From positions 3,100,001 to 3,164,000 of the forward strand of contig CBDIDH010000002.1 of NCBI GenBank assembly GCA_965277595.1: DNA of 64,000 nucleotides, read 5' to 3'. Shown in pieces: positions 25,183 to 33,682 of this stretch. Position 1 is the stretch's first letter; every line of letters begins with the position of its first letter. The position numbers were made by a program, and so were the translations under genes. A model generated the notes under the pieces. It made no database searches. It saw only the letters and a program-made list of their open reading frames with translations, and had not been told where the DNA came from. This DNA comes from CBDIDH01 sp965277595. Lineage in GTDB: Bacteria > Planctomycetota > Planctomycetia > Isosphaerales > Isosphaeraceae.

Positions 25183-26508
25183 TCAGAGGGTGGTTCTGGC
25201 TTTTTTTCTACCTTGGAGGCGGAATGGTTTCTTTGACTTGTAGAGATTTAGTAAGTGGGTACCGAGTCGCACTGCGTCTAATGAGACTCGCGGGGTCAAT
25301 GAATTCGCGATTTCTTGACATTTCACGGCCGCCTCGAAATTGCCTGTTTCGGCGTAGGAAGCTGCTAGCGCGTAAAGGCAATCGCCTCGTTCCCAATTGG
25401 TTAATTCACACGCACGAATCGCAGACTGTAGAGCCTCCATTCCATTGCGCACTTTGTCGTCGGGGCAACTCGCTAATAACCACGCACGATTATAATGTGC
25501 CAACGCAAAACTGGGGTCCAGGCGAGTGGTTTCGGTAAGGTCAGCAATCGCCTTGTCATATTCTTCGATTGATTGAAACGCATTGGCTCGGTCGAAGTAT
25601 GCTTGTCGACATAACTTGGGATCGACGTGAATCAGTTCCGTGTAGTCGGCGATGGCCTTCTCGTACTCCTTTTTAAGATGCCAACCTCTAGCTCTTCCGT
25701 AATACGCTCCAGCGTGCTTCGGATTGAGTCGGAGCGTTTCACTGAAATCTCCAATGGCTTGGTCATATTCGGCCCGCTCGTACCGGCAAGTTCCCCGAAG
25801 GAAGAAAGCAGAAGAGAATACGGGGTAAAGACGTATAGCTTCCGTGAAATCCGTGATTGCTCTGTCATATTCACGTTTGTCGGTCCAGGCAATCCCGCGA
25901 CCGTAATATGCCCAGTGGAATCCATGCCCAAGGCGGATAGCCTCAGTGTAGTCGGTGATCGCCTTGTCGTACTCTCTCTTGTTACGCCAAGCAACGCCCC
26001 TGTTATAGTAAGCCATAAGGCACTTTGGGTCGAGCCGAATAGCTTCACTATAATCGGCAATCGCCAGATCGGGGTCTTTTGCTTCGCGGAAAATACCCCG
26101 GTCAAGATAATCGTCAGGGGTCGGCTTGAGCCGGATCTGCAAAGTGAAGTATTCGTTCACTTTGTCAACTTGGATCACATCGCTAGCAGCTACCCAGCCA
26201 CTGCCTCCTCCGAACTCGGGGTGCTCGGGGACGATCCATAACCATCGATGGTTTATGTGTTCTACACGATACGAACGATAAGGGTTTCGAGACCACTCCC
26301 TCGCCGATCCGATCACTGTCGTGTCAAGAACGGGACCCTTATCGCGGACGACCTGACTTCCGATTTTTAACTCGACCCCGCGCTTCAGGTACACTCGGTT
26401 GCTGACCGAGGGGTCCGTTGCATGCGCCAAATTCCCATGCAATGCATATACTGCCAAGGCAGTCGTCACAATAGCCATCCGCCGCATTCGTATTTTTTGA
26501 AGACGCAT
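25183..26508 (-). CDS. Secreted TPR-repeat protein with SH3-like N-terminus (441 aa)
   Basis: A signal peptide (MRRMAIVTTALAVYALHGNLAHA, cut near residue 30) is followed by an SH3b-like stretch (NRVYLKRGVELKIGSQVV to SGWVAASDVIQVD, about 37-120), common in planctomycete TPR proteins. From about 125 to 370 there are at least six tetratricopeptide repeats with the consensus AxxxRGxAWxxKxEYDKAIxDYTEAIRLDP. It probably acts as an exported protein-binding scaffold. Codon use is less GC-rich than the core genes on the left. It is transcribed alone, after a 386-base gap holding a MITE candidate. Confidence 0.82.
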   Translation of the reverse strand: MRLQKIRMRRMAIVTTALAVYALHGNLAHATDPSVSNRVYLKRGVELKIGSQVVRDKGPVLDTTVIGSAREWSRNPYRSYRVEHINHRWLWIVPEHPEFGGGSGWVAASDVIQVDKVNEYFTLQIRLKPTPDDYLDRGIFREAKDPDLAIADYSEAIRLDPKCLMAYYNRGVAWRNKREYDKAITDYTEAIRLGHGFHWAYYGRGIAWTDKREYDRAITDFTEAIRLYPVFSSAFFLRGTCRYERAEYDQAIGDFSETLRLNPKHAGAYYGRARGWHLKKEYEKAIADYTELIHVDPKLCRQAYFDRANAFQSIEEYDKAIADLTETTRLDPSFALAHYNRAWLLASCPDDKVRNGMEALQSAIRACELTNWERGDCLYALAASYAETGNFEAAVKCQEIANSLTPRVSLDAVRLGTHLLNLYKSKKPFRLQGRKKARTTL

Positions 26509-26700
26509 CTTAATGTCCCAACTAACAAACGGCAGTTCCTGCTAGGCAATTAAGAGATCGCTGATGCCATTATCGAGGTAATGGTATTCCGAGATGTTGA
26601 AGCTTACCTCAGCACACAACTTAACCTTGGTGGCTGCCTTTAGATTGAGGCGATGTGGAACTCCGAAGCGAACTTTGACGATCGCTCCGAAACATACAAT

Positions 26701-26852
26701 GGCTTTGCCTCAAAACCTACGCCTGTGAGATAACTTATGGTATGCTGACTGGCCTGGCCCATCTGAGGACGCAAGGTATCGGCATCCAATGCTGCTTATC
26801 TTACGCTAACTTGTATAAGCAGTCTCAGCGATATAGAATTTGAGGCAAAGCC
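26701..26852. mobile_element. MITE candidate, 152 bp with 14-bp perfect inverted repeats
   Basis: GGCTTTGCCTCAAA (26701-26714) is matched perfectly by its reverse complement TTTGAGGCAAAGCC (26839-26852). The interior codes for nothing. It fills part of the 26509-26894 gap between two minus-strand genes; the rest of that gap shows no gene. No certain target duplication was found (left flank ACATACAAT, right flank GTATACAAG). Confidence 0.5.
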
Positions 26853-26894
26853 GTATACAAGATCACAAGTCATGTCACCAAGGCGTCATCATGT

Positions 26895-29800
26895 TTATTT
26901 TCTCAATGGTCCTTGAATTCCTATACCTGGCGTAACAGTGGAAGGGTCGCGTTCCCCAAAAGGTGGGAGATCACCCATCTCCCCGTTATATGGAGGCAAC
27001 CCAAACCATGGAATCCCATTTTGAGGACTCATTGGCCCTAGGAAAAGTGGCCCTTGATTCGCGCCAACAATGAAGATCAAACCCGGAGGCTGAGGAGCCG
27101 AAACGACAATTCTCATCGGCGGAATCTTTAAAACCATGTTGGAAGGGCATTTGATGGGATCTCCGGGACCGAAAAATACTGTTGCAATTGTCCCGGGAGA
27201 TAGAACCACTTCACCGGATGGATCGGATTTGTCAGACGGCTGGCTCCCCACGAAACGATAGATATTTGTGTCACCAGCCGCGAACCCCCACGGATCCTTC
27301 TCCGCCCATCTCCCCTCGCTCGCGATGTAATCCCGGTTCCGGAACCCGTACCATCCCATCACCTCGTCCAGTCTACCACCCTGGTAGAGGTATTGCCAGC
27401 CATAACTGCTCATGTTCCCCGTTCGTGGCGTGCCGCTGGCGTCGAGCACCGACACGTCCCCGTACGGGTCGTAGGCGTAACGCTCCTCGATCGTCCCGGT
27501 TGCTCCGATCAATGCCGTCGTGTTCAGGTTGGCGTCCTGAAGTGCAAAAAGCCGCTGCGACAGAGACCCACTGCTGTAACTGTCCAGAAGAACGAGCGTG
27601 TCAATCCCGGCCAGGCTCCAGACGTACTGCTGGCTGACATTTGAGGTCGCCGTGCCGTTCTGACGCTCCTCGATCACCTGCCATTGCGACGAATAATAGA
27701 GGTGGTTCGTCGTGCTCGATCCTGAGTAGGTCTCGGTGACCCGTCGACCGAGCGAGTCGTATGCGTACGCCGCCACCGTCGTTCCGCCTGAGTTCTTGAC
27801 CGCCACCAGACGGTTCCAGGCGTCGTAAACGTACGTGTCCCCCGAATCCGTCACCGTGTTACCGCTGGCGTCGAATGTCGGCGCCGTACCCGACGAAACG
27901 CTTGTGGCCTGGTTCTGCGTGTTGAACGACTTCGTGACCGTAGTGCTGTTAGTCGTCTCGCCCGACCAGTTGCCCAGCGCGTCCAGGCTCCACGCCTGGC
28001 TGGACGTCGGGCTGGAAATCGCCCCACCGGAGAGCGTGCCCTGCGAGAAGCTGGACAATCGGCTCAGGTTGTCATAGGAATAAAGCTGGCTCAGCGCGGT
28101 CTCGACCAGGTCATTCCTGGAGAGAACGTTACCATCGCGGTCGTGGGCATACTGGAGCCGGTCGACCGACGCGCCGGTGCTGGTGTTGATCCAGTTCTGG
28201 TCGATCACGCGGCCGAAACGGTCGAGTCCCGTGTACCGGTCGCCGCCGTCCGTATTCGCGTTGCTGTCGCCGGACTGCTGGATATAGGTCAACTCGACCC
28301 CGGCCTGGACGTCGTTCATCGCGACGATCGTGCCCAGGCCGAGATACGAATACGCTTGAAGTGTCGTGCTCGGCGTGCCCCCGCTGTCGTCGGCCAGGGC
28401 GCTGACCCGGCTGATCGCCGCGTCGAGCCCGGAGTTGTAGACATAGTCGACGACCCGGCCGTTGGGATACGTCATCGAGGTCAGGCGGCTGTTGTTCTGG
28501 CCGCCGGACATCGCGGTGTAGGCGTACTGGACTTCGGGGGTCGTCGAGAGATTGACCGCGCCGCCTTGCTCCTGATACTCGCCGGTGAGCTGGCCCAGGC
28601 CGTTGTAGACGTCCTCGACCTGGTTGACGATGCTCCCGCCGCTGGCGGCGTTGTAACTCGTATAGAGGTAAGCTTGACCGGTGGAGTTGTACGCGGTCGT
28701 GAGCCGACGGACGGAGCCGTCGACGCCGGAGCCCAGGGTCGTCACGGCGTCGCTGACCTGCCGCCCGAGGACATCGTAGGTGTAGGCGTGCGTCGTGCCG
28801 TTGGGGTCGGTGGCGCTGATCTTCTGACCGAAGGCGTTGTACTGAACGGAGGTCTGGTTCGATGCCGAGGTGCTGGGGTTGCCGGTGGTCGGGTCGGGAT
28901 TCTCGGTCGTCGCCAGCAGGTCGTTCGAGTTGACGGCGCTGCCGCCGGCCGTGGTCACCCCGTAGACGAACGCGGTCGTCTGGTTCGGCGTCCCCGACGG
29001 CATCACGACGGTGACGCTCGTGGTATGGCCGAGGCCGTCGTAGGTATAGGCCGTGGTCTGGTTGGCCGAGTTCGTGGGCAACCCCAGGCCGATCGTGTAG
29101 TCGTAATCATCGATCACCTGGATCGGGCGGCCCAGGGCGTCGTAGGAGGTCCGGGTGTCGATCCCCTTCGGATCGGTCTCGTCCTGGACCCAGCCGGCGG
29201 CGTTGTACGTGTCACTGGTCACCAGCACGGTGTCGGACCGCGACGGGGCGGACGACGGCCGGGAGTAGGAAGAGCCGCCGTTGGTGCCGACGTTGGCCGT
29301 CGCGGTCAGGCGGTTGGCCGCGTCGTAGTAATTGGCGACGTAGGAAACACGAGCCTCGGGGCCGGTCGTGGGATTGCCCAGGGAACCGGTGTCGCTCGAC
29401 GTGTCGTTGTCGAACCGGTCCTTGGTCGTCACCAGGATCGCGTTGCCGTCGCCGTCGTAGGTCGTCAGCGTCTGGGTCAGGACGTGGTCGCCGGTCAGCG
29501 CCGAACCATCGGCCCAGGTCGTGCCGCTGGCTCCGTCGGTCTGGGCCTGGGAGATGACCCGGCCGGCGCCGTCGTACTGGACCTTCGTCCAGAGGCCGCC
29601 CGGCGCCGAGACCGCGACCCTGTCGCCCCGATGGTCGTAGTAGGTCCCGGTCGTCAGGGCGGTCGTCGAGACCGAGCCGGTGGTCGGATTGACGTCGTAC
29701 TGCTGGACCAGGTAGACCCGGCCCTGGTCGTCGTAGCCGGTCACGGTGTAGGACCGCAGCAGCGAGGCGCTGGGCCTCGTGCTCGTGAGCGTGACCCCAT

Positions 29801-32800
29801 CGCCGTCATAGACCGAGACGGCGGTCACCTCGCCGAGGTTGTCCAGGTCGGAGTACGTAATCGGTCGGCCGGTCGTCGTGTCCTCGGTCGATTGCACGCC
29901 CAACTTGGTCGCCACCAGCCGGTCCCGCCAATCATAGGCGTACTGCGTCACCCGGTTGTCGGACGACGAGGCGTCCGGGTAATGCGTCGTCTGGGTCAGG
30001 TTGCTATCGCCCACGCCGTTGCCGTCGTACTGGTCACTCGTCACCAGGGTCATGCCGACGTGGTCGGACGCCCATTCCTCGCTCGGAGTGGTGCTGGACG
30101 TGGTGCCGACGTAGACGCTCACCGGCCGGCCCAGGGCGTCATAGTACGTGTCGGTGATCGTGCCGTTGGGATCAACCACGTGCGCCAGTCGGCCTATGTC
30201 GTCGTAGCCGTAGGAGGTCACGTAATAATTCGTCCCGGCCGTGCCGAGGTACTTGGCCGTCGAATAGGTCACGCCCGAGAAGCTGAAATAATCATCCTTC
30301 TCGATGGGCCTGCCGGCGTTGTCCATGTAGGTGCGCGACAGCGTTTGAATGGCCGAGATCGTCTCGGCCCCGGTCGGCACGTAACTGCCGGTGCTCCCTG
30401 AGACGGCCGGCGTCGCCGCCATCGTCAGGGTTTCGAGGTAGCTCCCCGCGTAATCCTCGCGGGTTACCTGGGTGGGACCGGTGGTCGTGCCGGTCGTGGC
30501 GTTCCAGCCTGGATAGACGCGGACTTCGTGATCGACGTCGTCGTAGACGGTATAGGTGACGTTGCCGTCGGGGTCGGTCTCCTCGGTCGTCCGCCCCTGG
30601 CTGTCGACCTGATACGTGGTCACCAGGTTCAAGCCGCCCCCCGTTGGGGTCGACCATCCCGAGGGGAGGCCGGTGAACTCGGACGTCTGCGTGGTATCAA
30701 CGTCCTGGATCGACTTGACGACCGCGCCGGTGGCGGGGTCGTAAGCCGTGTAGTCGATGAACCCGTCGCCGTCCTTGGTCCAGATCGGTCGGCCGTAAAC
30801 GTCATCAACGGTGGTGGTGACGTCGGCGGTTCCGGGCCCGTTCTGGCCCGACGAGATCACCGGCGCGCTGACGGCCTGCGATTGCATCTGGTTCGCGCCG
30901 CTGAACCAGGTGTACGAGTTCGTGGTGGTCTCGCCACCTGTGCCGTCGGAGTTGCGGTATACGGTCGAGGTCGCCACCGGGTACGTCGTGGCTCCTCCGG
31001 TCGGCGTGTGACTGACGTACTGGGTGCTGTCGAGCAGGATCGGCGTGCCCGCGTAGCCGTTCTGGACCTTGTCGTCCTTGAGATAGCCGGTGACGTCGCC
31101 GGGGGTCGTCGACGTGGCGGTGGTGGACGTACCGTAGTCGGTCAGGTCGATCTCGCCGGTGCCCGACGCGAGGTACTGGTACGTCCCCCCGCCCGAGTAG
31201 CCAGCCCCGACGATGTCGGCGTTGGCCGCCGCGGCGCTGTTCAGAGCGCTCAAACTGGTGATGGTGACAGCGGAGGGCTGCGCCGTGAGGATCAGCCGAC
31301 CGGCGCTGTCATAGCGATAATCGGTTCCCCAGACCAGGCCGTTGAGGGCCGAATTGTTGGCGTCGCTGGGGTCATAGGTCGCCTTGAACATCACCTCGCC
31401 GAACGAATTCGTGAAGACGATGTTCTGGCTGCCGTCGGGCAAAGTCTCGACCGTCTTGGTTTGCCACGAGTTGGGGCCGGCGGTGTTCGTGCTGGTGGAA
31501 TAAGCGTAGGTGAACGCCCCCTGGCCGGTCGAGCCCGAGCACGAGCAACCCGCCCCTTGCACGACCGTCTTGGACACCCGGAGGTTCGAGTCGTACTCGT
31601 AATACTGGTCGGCATAGGGCGCGACGGCCGAGTCCGAGGCCGTGGTCGGATTGCCCACGGCGGCCACCAGTCGGGCGTACGACTCAGGGTTGAACTGGTA
31701 CTTCAGGCCGCCGACGTAACCGACGCCCCCGGCCGCGAGGTCGGCGGCGGTGTAGTAGCGGTAATAGGTCGTGCCCAGCGAGTTGCCCGAGGCGTCTTCG
31801 AGCGTCTCCGTCTCCAGGTCTCCGGCGTTACCGTACGACGTGGTCCCGTCGTAATAGGTGAAGGCGACCTGCTGGACCGACGTCAGAGTGCCCCCGGCCG
31901 GTCCGCTCCGCAAGGCCACGCCTGAGACACGACCGGCGTTCACACCGCTGGCGACATAGGTATAGGCGTACGAGACGGTCGTTGTCCCATCGGTCCGCTG
32001 GATGGAGGTCATCTGCCCCGAGGAATTGTAGGTCGTGGTGGTGGTGTGTCCCTCGGCGTCGGTGTAGGAATCGAGCTTGCCCTGCTGAGCGGCGGGCACG
32101 CCCGATCCGAACCCGTAATAGTCGATGGTCGTGCCATCGGACTGGGTCAGCTTAAAACCACCCGAGCCATCGGAAACGAGGGAGTCCTGGCTGAAGAACT
32201 GGGGCGAGTAGGTTCCGGTACCGCCGTTGTAGCCGAAGAAGACGCCGTTGCCGGCGTTCTCAACGGCCACCAAGCCGCTACTGGCGCCGGGCTCAAGATA
32301 AGGCAGGTCGGGGCTGGTCATGTTCTCGCCAAAAGACGCGACGAAACTCGAACCGCCCCCACTTCCCGACCCACTCCCGGAGCCGCTGCCGCCGCCCGAG
32401 CCGCTCCCACTCCCGGAGCCGCTGCCCATGCCACTTCCGTCGTTGTAACCTGGCAGGTTCGTCCATCCCAGGTCCACTCCCAGGGGGAGCGTCCCCAGGC
32501 CGGTGGACGGCAGAAGCGATGAGGAGCGGGGGCTGACCGCTCCGTTGTTGTACGCGACACCCGCTGGGGAGGTGGACTGCGGAGTGATGTTGCCAGTGCC
32601 ACTTACCCCCAATCCACCTCCACCTCCTCCCGTGCCATTGACGCCGCGAAAAATTCCACCAACGGGACCCCCGGTACCACCAAGCGGGCCTGTGACGGCA
32701 CAGAACGGGCTGACCTGGCTCGGCGGCGCGGCGGAAACGTAAGCCGTGGCGGTGGCGTAGATGGTGGGCGAGCCGCCATACTCGTCCTGAATCTGGACGG

Positions 32801-33041
32801 TGATCGTATACGTCCCTGGGGTCGTGTACGCGTGCGACCCGGCCACCGAATAAGTTGAACCTGGCGTGTACCCTGACTCGAAGTGGGAATTCAGGCCTTC
32901 CCCGAAATCATTCGAGCCATCATCTCCCCAACTATATAAGAAAATAAAATTAGTGTTGTGTTCCGTTATATTAACTAGATTCGTCACCGACGTAGCCTGC
33001 ACCCCCGCCTGGGTGTTGATTCCCGTGGCTGTCGCCGACAT
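26895..33041 (-). CDS. Giant RHS/YD-repeat protein with PKD domain (2,048 aa)
   Basis: An RHS family protein, a secreted shell-forming YD-repeat polymer that often encloses a C-terminal toxin. Residues about 25-108 are a PKD-like domain (YSWGDDGSNDFGEG, GSHAYTTPGTYTITVQIQDE). A Gly/Ser linker follows at about 205-235. Dozens of YD repeats (for example YDGLGRPIQVIDDYDYTIG, YDALGRPVSVYVG) fill 300-1850. The RHS core boundary is at AYDPYGDVSVLDASGT and GFRNRDYIASEGRWAEKDPWG, ending with DPSG. The last ~105 residues are Pro/Gly-rich without a recognised toxin motif. There is no signal peptide at this start; the leader is encoded just upstream but separated by an in-frame TAG (33048-33050). Confidence 0.88.
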   Translation of the reverse strand: MSATATGINTQAGVQATSVTNLVNITEHNTNFIFLYSWGDDGSNDFGEGLNSHFESGYTPGSTYSVAGSHAYTTPGTYTITVQIQDEYGGSPTIYATATAYVSAAPPSQVSPFCAVTGPLGGTGGPVGGIFRGVNGTGGGGGGLGVSGTGNITPQSTSPAGVAYNNGAVSPRSSSLLPSTGLGTLPLGVDLGWTNLPGYNDGSGMGSGSGSGSGSGGGSGSGSGSGSGGGSSFVASFGENMTSPDLPYLEPGASSGLVAVENAGNGVFFGYNGGTGTYSPQFFSQDSLVSDGSGGFKLTQSDGTTIDYYGFGSGVPAAQQGKLDSYTDAEGHTTTTTYNSSGQMTSIQRTDGTTTVSYAYTYVASGVNAGRVSGVALRSGPAGGTLTSVQQVAFTYYDGTTSYGNAGDLETETLEDASGNSLGTTYYRYYTAADLAAGGVGYVGGLKYQFNPESYARLVAAVGNPTTASDSAVAPYADQYYEYDSNLRVSKTVVQGAGCSCSGSTGQGAFTYAYSTSTNTAGPNSWQTKTVETLPDGSQNIVFTNSFGEVMFKATYDPSDANNSALNGLVWGTDYRYDSAGRLILTAQPSAVTITSLSALNSAAAANADIVGAGYSGGGTYQYLASGTGEIDLTDYGTSTTATSTTPGDVTGYLKDDKVQNGYAGTPILLDSTQYVSHTPTGGATTYPVATSTVYRNSDGTGGETTTNSYTWFSGANQMQSQAVSAPVISSGQNGPGTADVTTTVDDVYGRPIWTKDGDGFIDYTAYDPATGAVVKSIQDVDTTQTSEFTGLPSGWSTPTGGGLNLVTTYQVDSQGRTTEETDPDGNVTYTVYDDVDHEVRVYPGWNATTGTTTGPTQVTREDYAGSYLETLTMAATPAVSGSTGSYVPTGAETISAIQTLSRTYMDNAGRPIEKDDYFSFSGVTYSTAKYLGTAGTNYYVTSYGYDDIGRLAHVVDPNGTITDTYYDALGRPVSVYVGTTSSTTPSEEWASDHVGMTLVTSDQYDGNGVGDSNLTQTTHYPDASSSDNRVTQYAYDWRDRLVATKLGVQSTEDTTTGRPITYSDLDNLGEVTAVSVYDGDGVTLTSTRPSASLLRSYTVTGYDDQGRVYLVQQYDVNPTTGSVSTTALTTGTYYDHRGDRVAVSAPGGLWTKVQYDGAGRVISQAQTDGASGTTWADGSALTGDHVLTQTLTTYDGDGNAILVTTKDRFDNDTSSDTGSLGNPTTGPEARVSYVANYYDAANRLTATANVGTNGGSSYSRPSSAPSRSDTVLVTSDTYNAAGWVQDETDPKGIDTRTSYDALGRPIQVIDDYDYTIGLGLPTNSANQTTAYTYDGLGHTTSVTVVMPSGTPNQTTAFVYGVTTAGGSAVNSNDLLATTENPDPTTGNPSTSASNQTSVQYNAFGQKISATDPNGTTHAYTYDVLGRQVSDAVTTLGSGVDGSVRRLTTAYNSTGQAYLYTSYNAASGGSIVNQVEDVYNGLGQLTGEYQEQGGAVNLSTTPEVQYAYTAMSGGQNNSRLTSMTYPNGRVVDYVYNSGLDAAISRVSALADDSGGTPSTTLQAYSYLGLGTIVAMNDVQAGVELTYIQQSGDSNANTDGGDRYTGLDRFGRVIDQNWINTSTGASVDRLQYAHDRDGNVLSRNDLVETALSQLYSYDNLSRLSSFSQGTLSGGAISSPTSSQAWSLDALGNWSGETTNSTTVTKSFNTQNQATSVSSGTAPTFDASGNTVTDSGDTYVYDAWNRLVAVKNSGGTTVAAYAYDSLGRRVTETYSGSSTTNHLYYSSQWQVIEERQNGTATSNVSQQYVWSLAGIDTLVLLDSYSSGSLSQRLFALQDANLNTTALIGATGTIEERYAYDPYGDVSVLDASGTPRTGNMSSYGWQYLYQGGRLDEVMGWYGFRNRDYIASEGRWAEKDPWGFAAGDTNIYRFVGSQPSDKSDPSGEVVLSPGTIATVFFGPGDPIKCPSNMVLKIPPMRIVVSAPQPPGLIFIVGANQGPLFLGPMSPQNGIPWFGLPPYNGEMGDLPPFGERDPSTVTPGIGIQGPLRK

Positions 33042-33047
33042 CGTGAG

Positions 33048-33137
33048 CTAAAGCCTGGGCTCCTGAGCCTCGACGGTGGGGACCAAACGGTACGCGGGAC
33101 GAGAGGTACGGCGGCGGGGAGAAGGGCGGCGGCGCAT
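33048..33137 (-). CDS. Detached planctomycete sorting leader of the RHS protein (29 codons)
   Basis: ATG 33137 follows GAGGA by 8 bases and encodes MRRRPSPRRRTSRP followed by AYRLVPTVEAQEPRL, then TAG. Basic stretch plus VEAxExR is the N-terminal pattern of many large secreted planctomycete proteins (VEALEPRxLLS). The codons after TAG (CTC ACG) run in the same frame into ATG 33041 of the RHS gene, so this is the true N-terminus of that protein cut by one stop codon. Either readthrough occurs, or the gene is a recent pseudogene. Confidence 0.65.
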   Translation of the reverse strand: MRRRPSPRRRTSRPAYRLVPTVEAQEPRL

Positions 33138-33682
33138 GGAGCGATCCTCAGGGGGGTGAGGGCTTCCGACCCGAGAGCCGGATGGCTTCGTCGAGAAAGC
33201 GTACTAAAACTCCAGGGCGCACGAACTCCCGGGAGTGTTGAATCTAAATGTTTTTGAGAGATCAAATCGGACAGCGGGCCGGTGATGAGGTCGGTCAAGC
33301 AGGGTGATTTTCACATCCCTTGCCGCTCGACTCGAAGAGAAATTAATTCAGGCGTGACGTTGAATGCAAGCATAATTTCTCTCAACAACCCACGCCGGCA
33401 ACGCGACATCACATGAATCCGGTTGTGATCTCAAGGACACATAATGACTTATGTCCGAACTAGGTTTTTCTAAAATCCTTGGAAATCGCGGCATTGCTCA
33501 CGGTGGACATGGTGACTCTCAACTCTGACATTGACGGGGTGCGCGGCAAGCCCGCACCTCGCTTTTCGATCCAGGCCGGCCCCGTGAATCTGCTTCAGCA
33601 AGCCTTCGATTTCTCGGTAGGGTCGCGTTATCCTGGCCGAGTCCAGGATCAGTCGCTCGTTAACATGCCCGGAGGGACTGCC
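33138..33682. promoter_or_regulatory. Divergent intergenic region with 12-bp palindrome
   Basis: A 545-base gap between the RHS gene and the glycosyltransferase gene. ACTCCCGGGAGT (33225-33236) is a perfect palindrome that could be an operator or part of a hairpin. The region 33300-33480 is AT-richer than its surroundings and probably contains promoters. No gene was recognised; the open frame back to 33479 is not supported. Confidence 0.4.

Noticed and set aside
28143..30401. 752-codon open frame on the plus strand
   Set aside because: It lies wholly antisense to the RHS gene, is Arg/Val/Gly-biased and has no domain; it is a shadow of YD-repeat codons.
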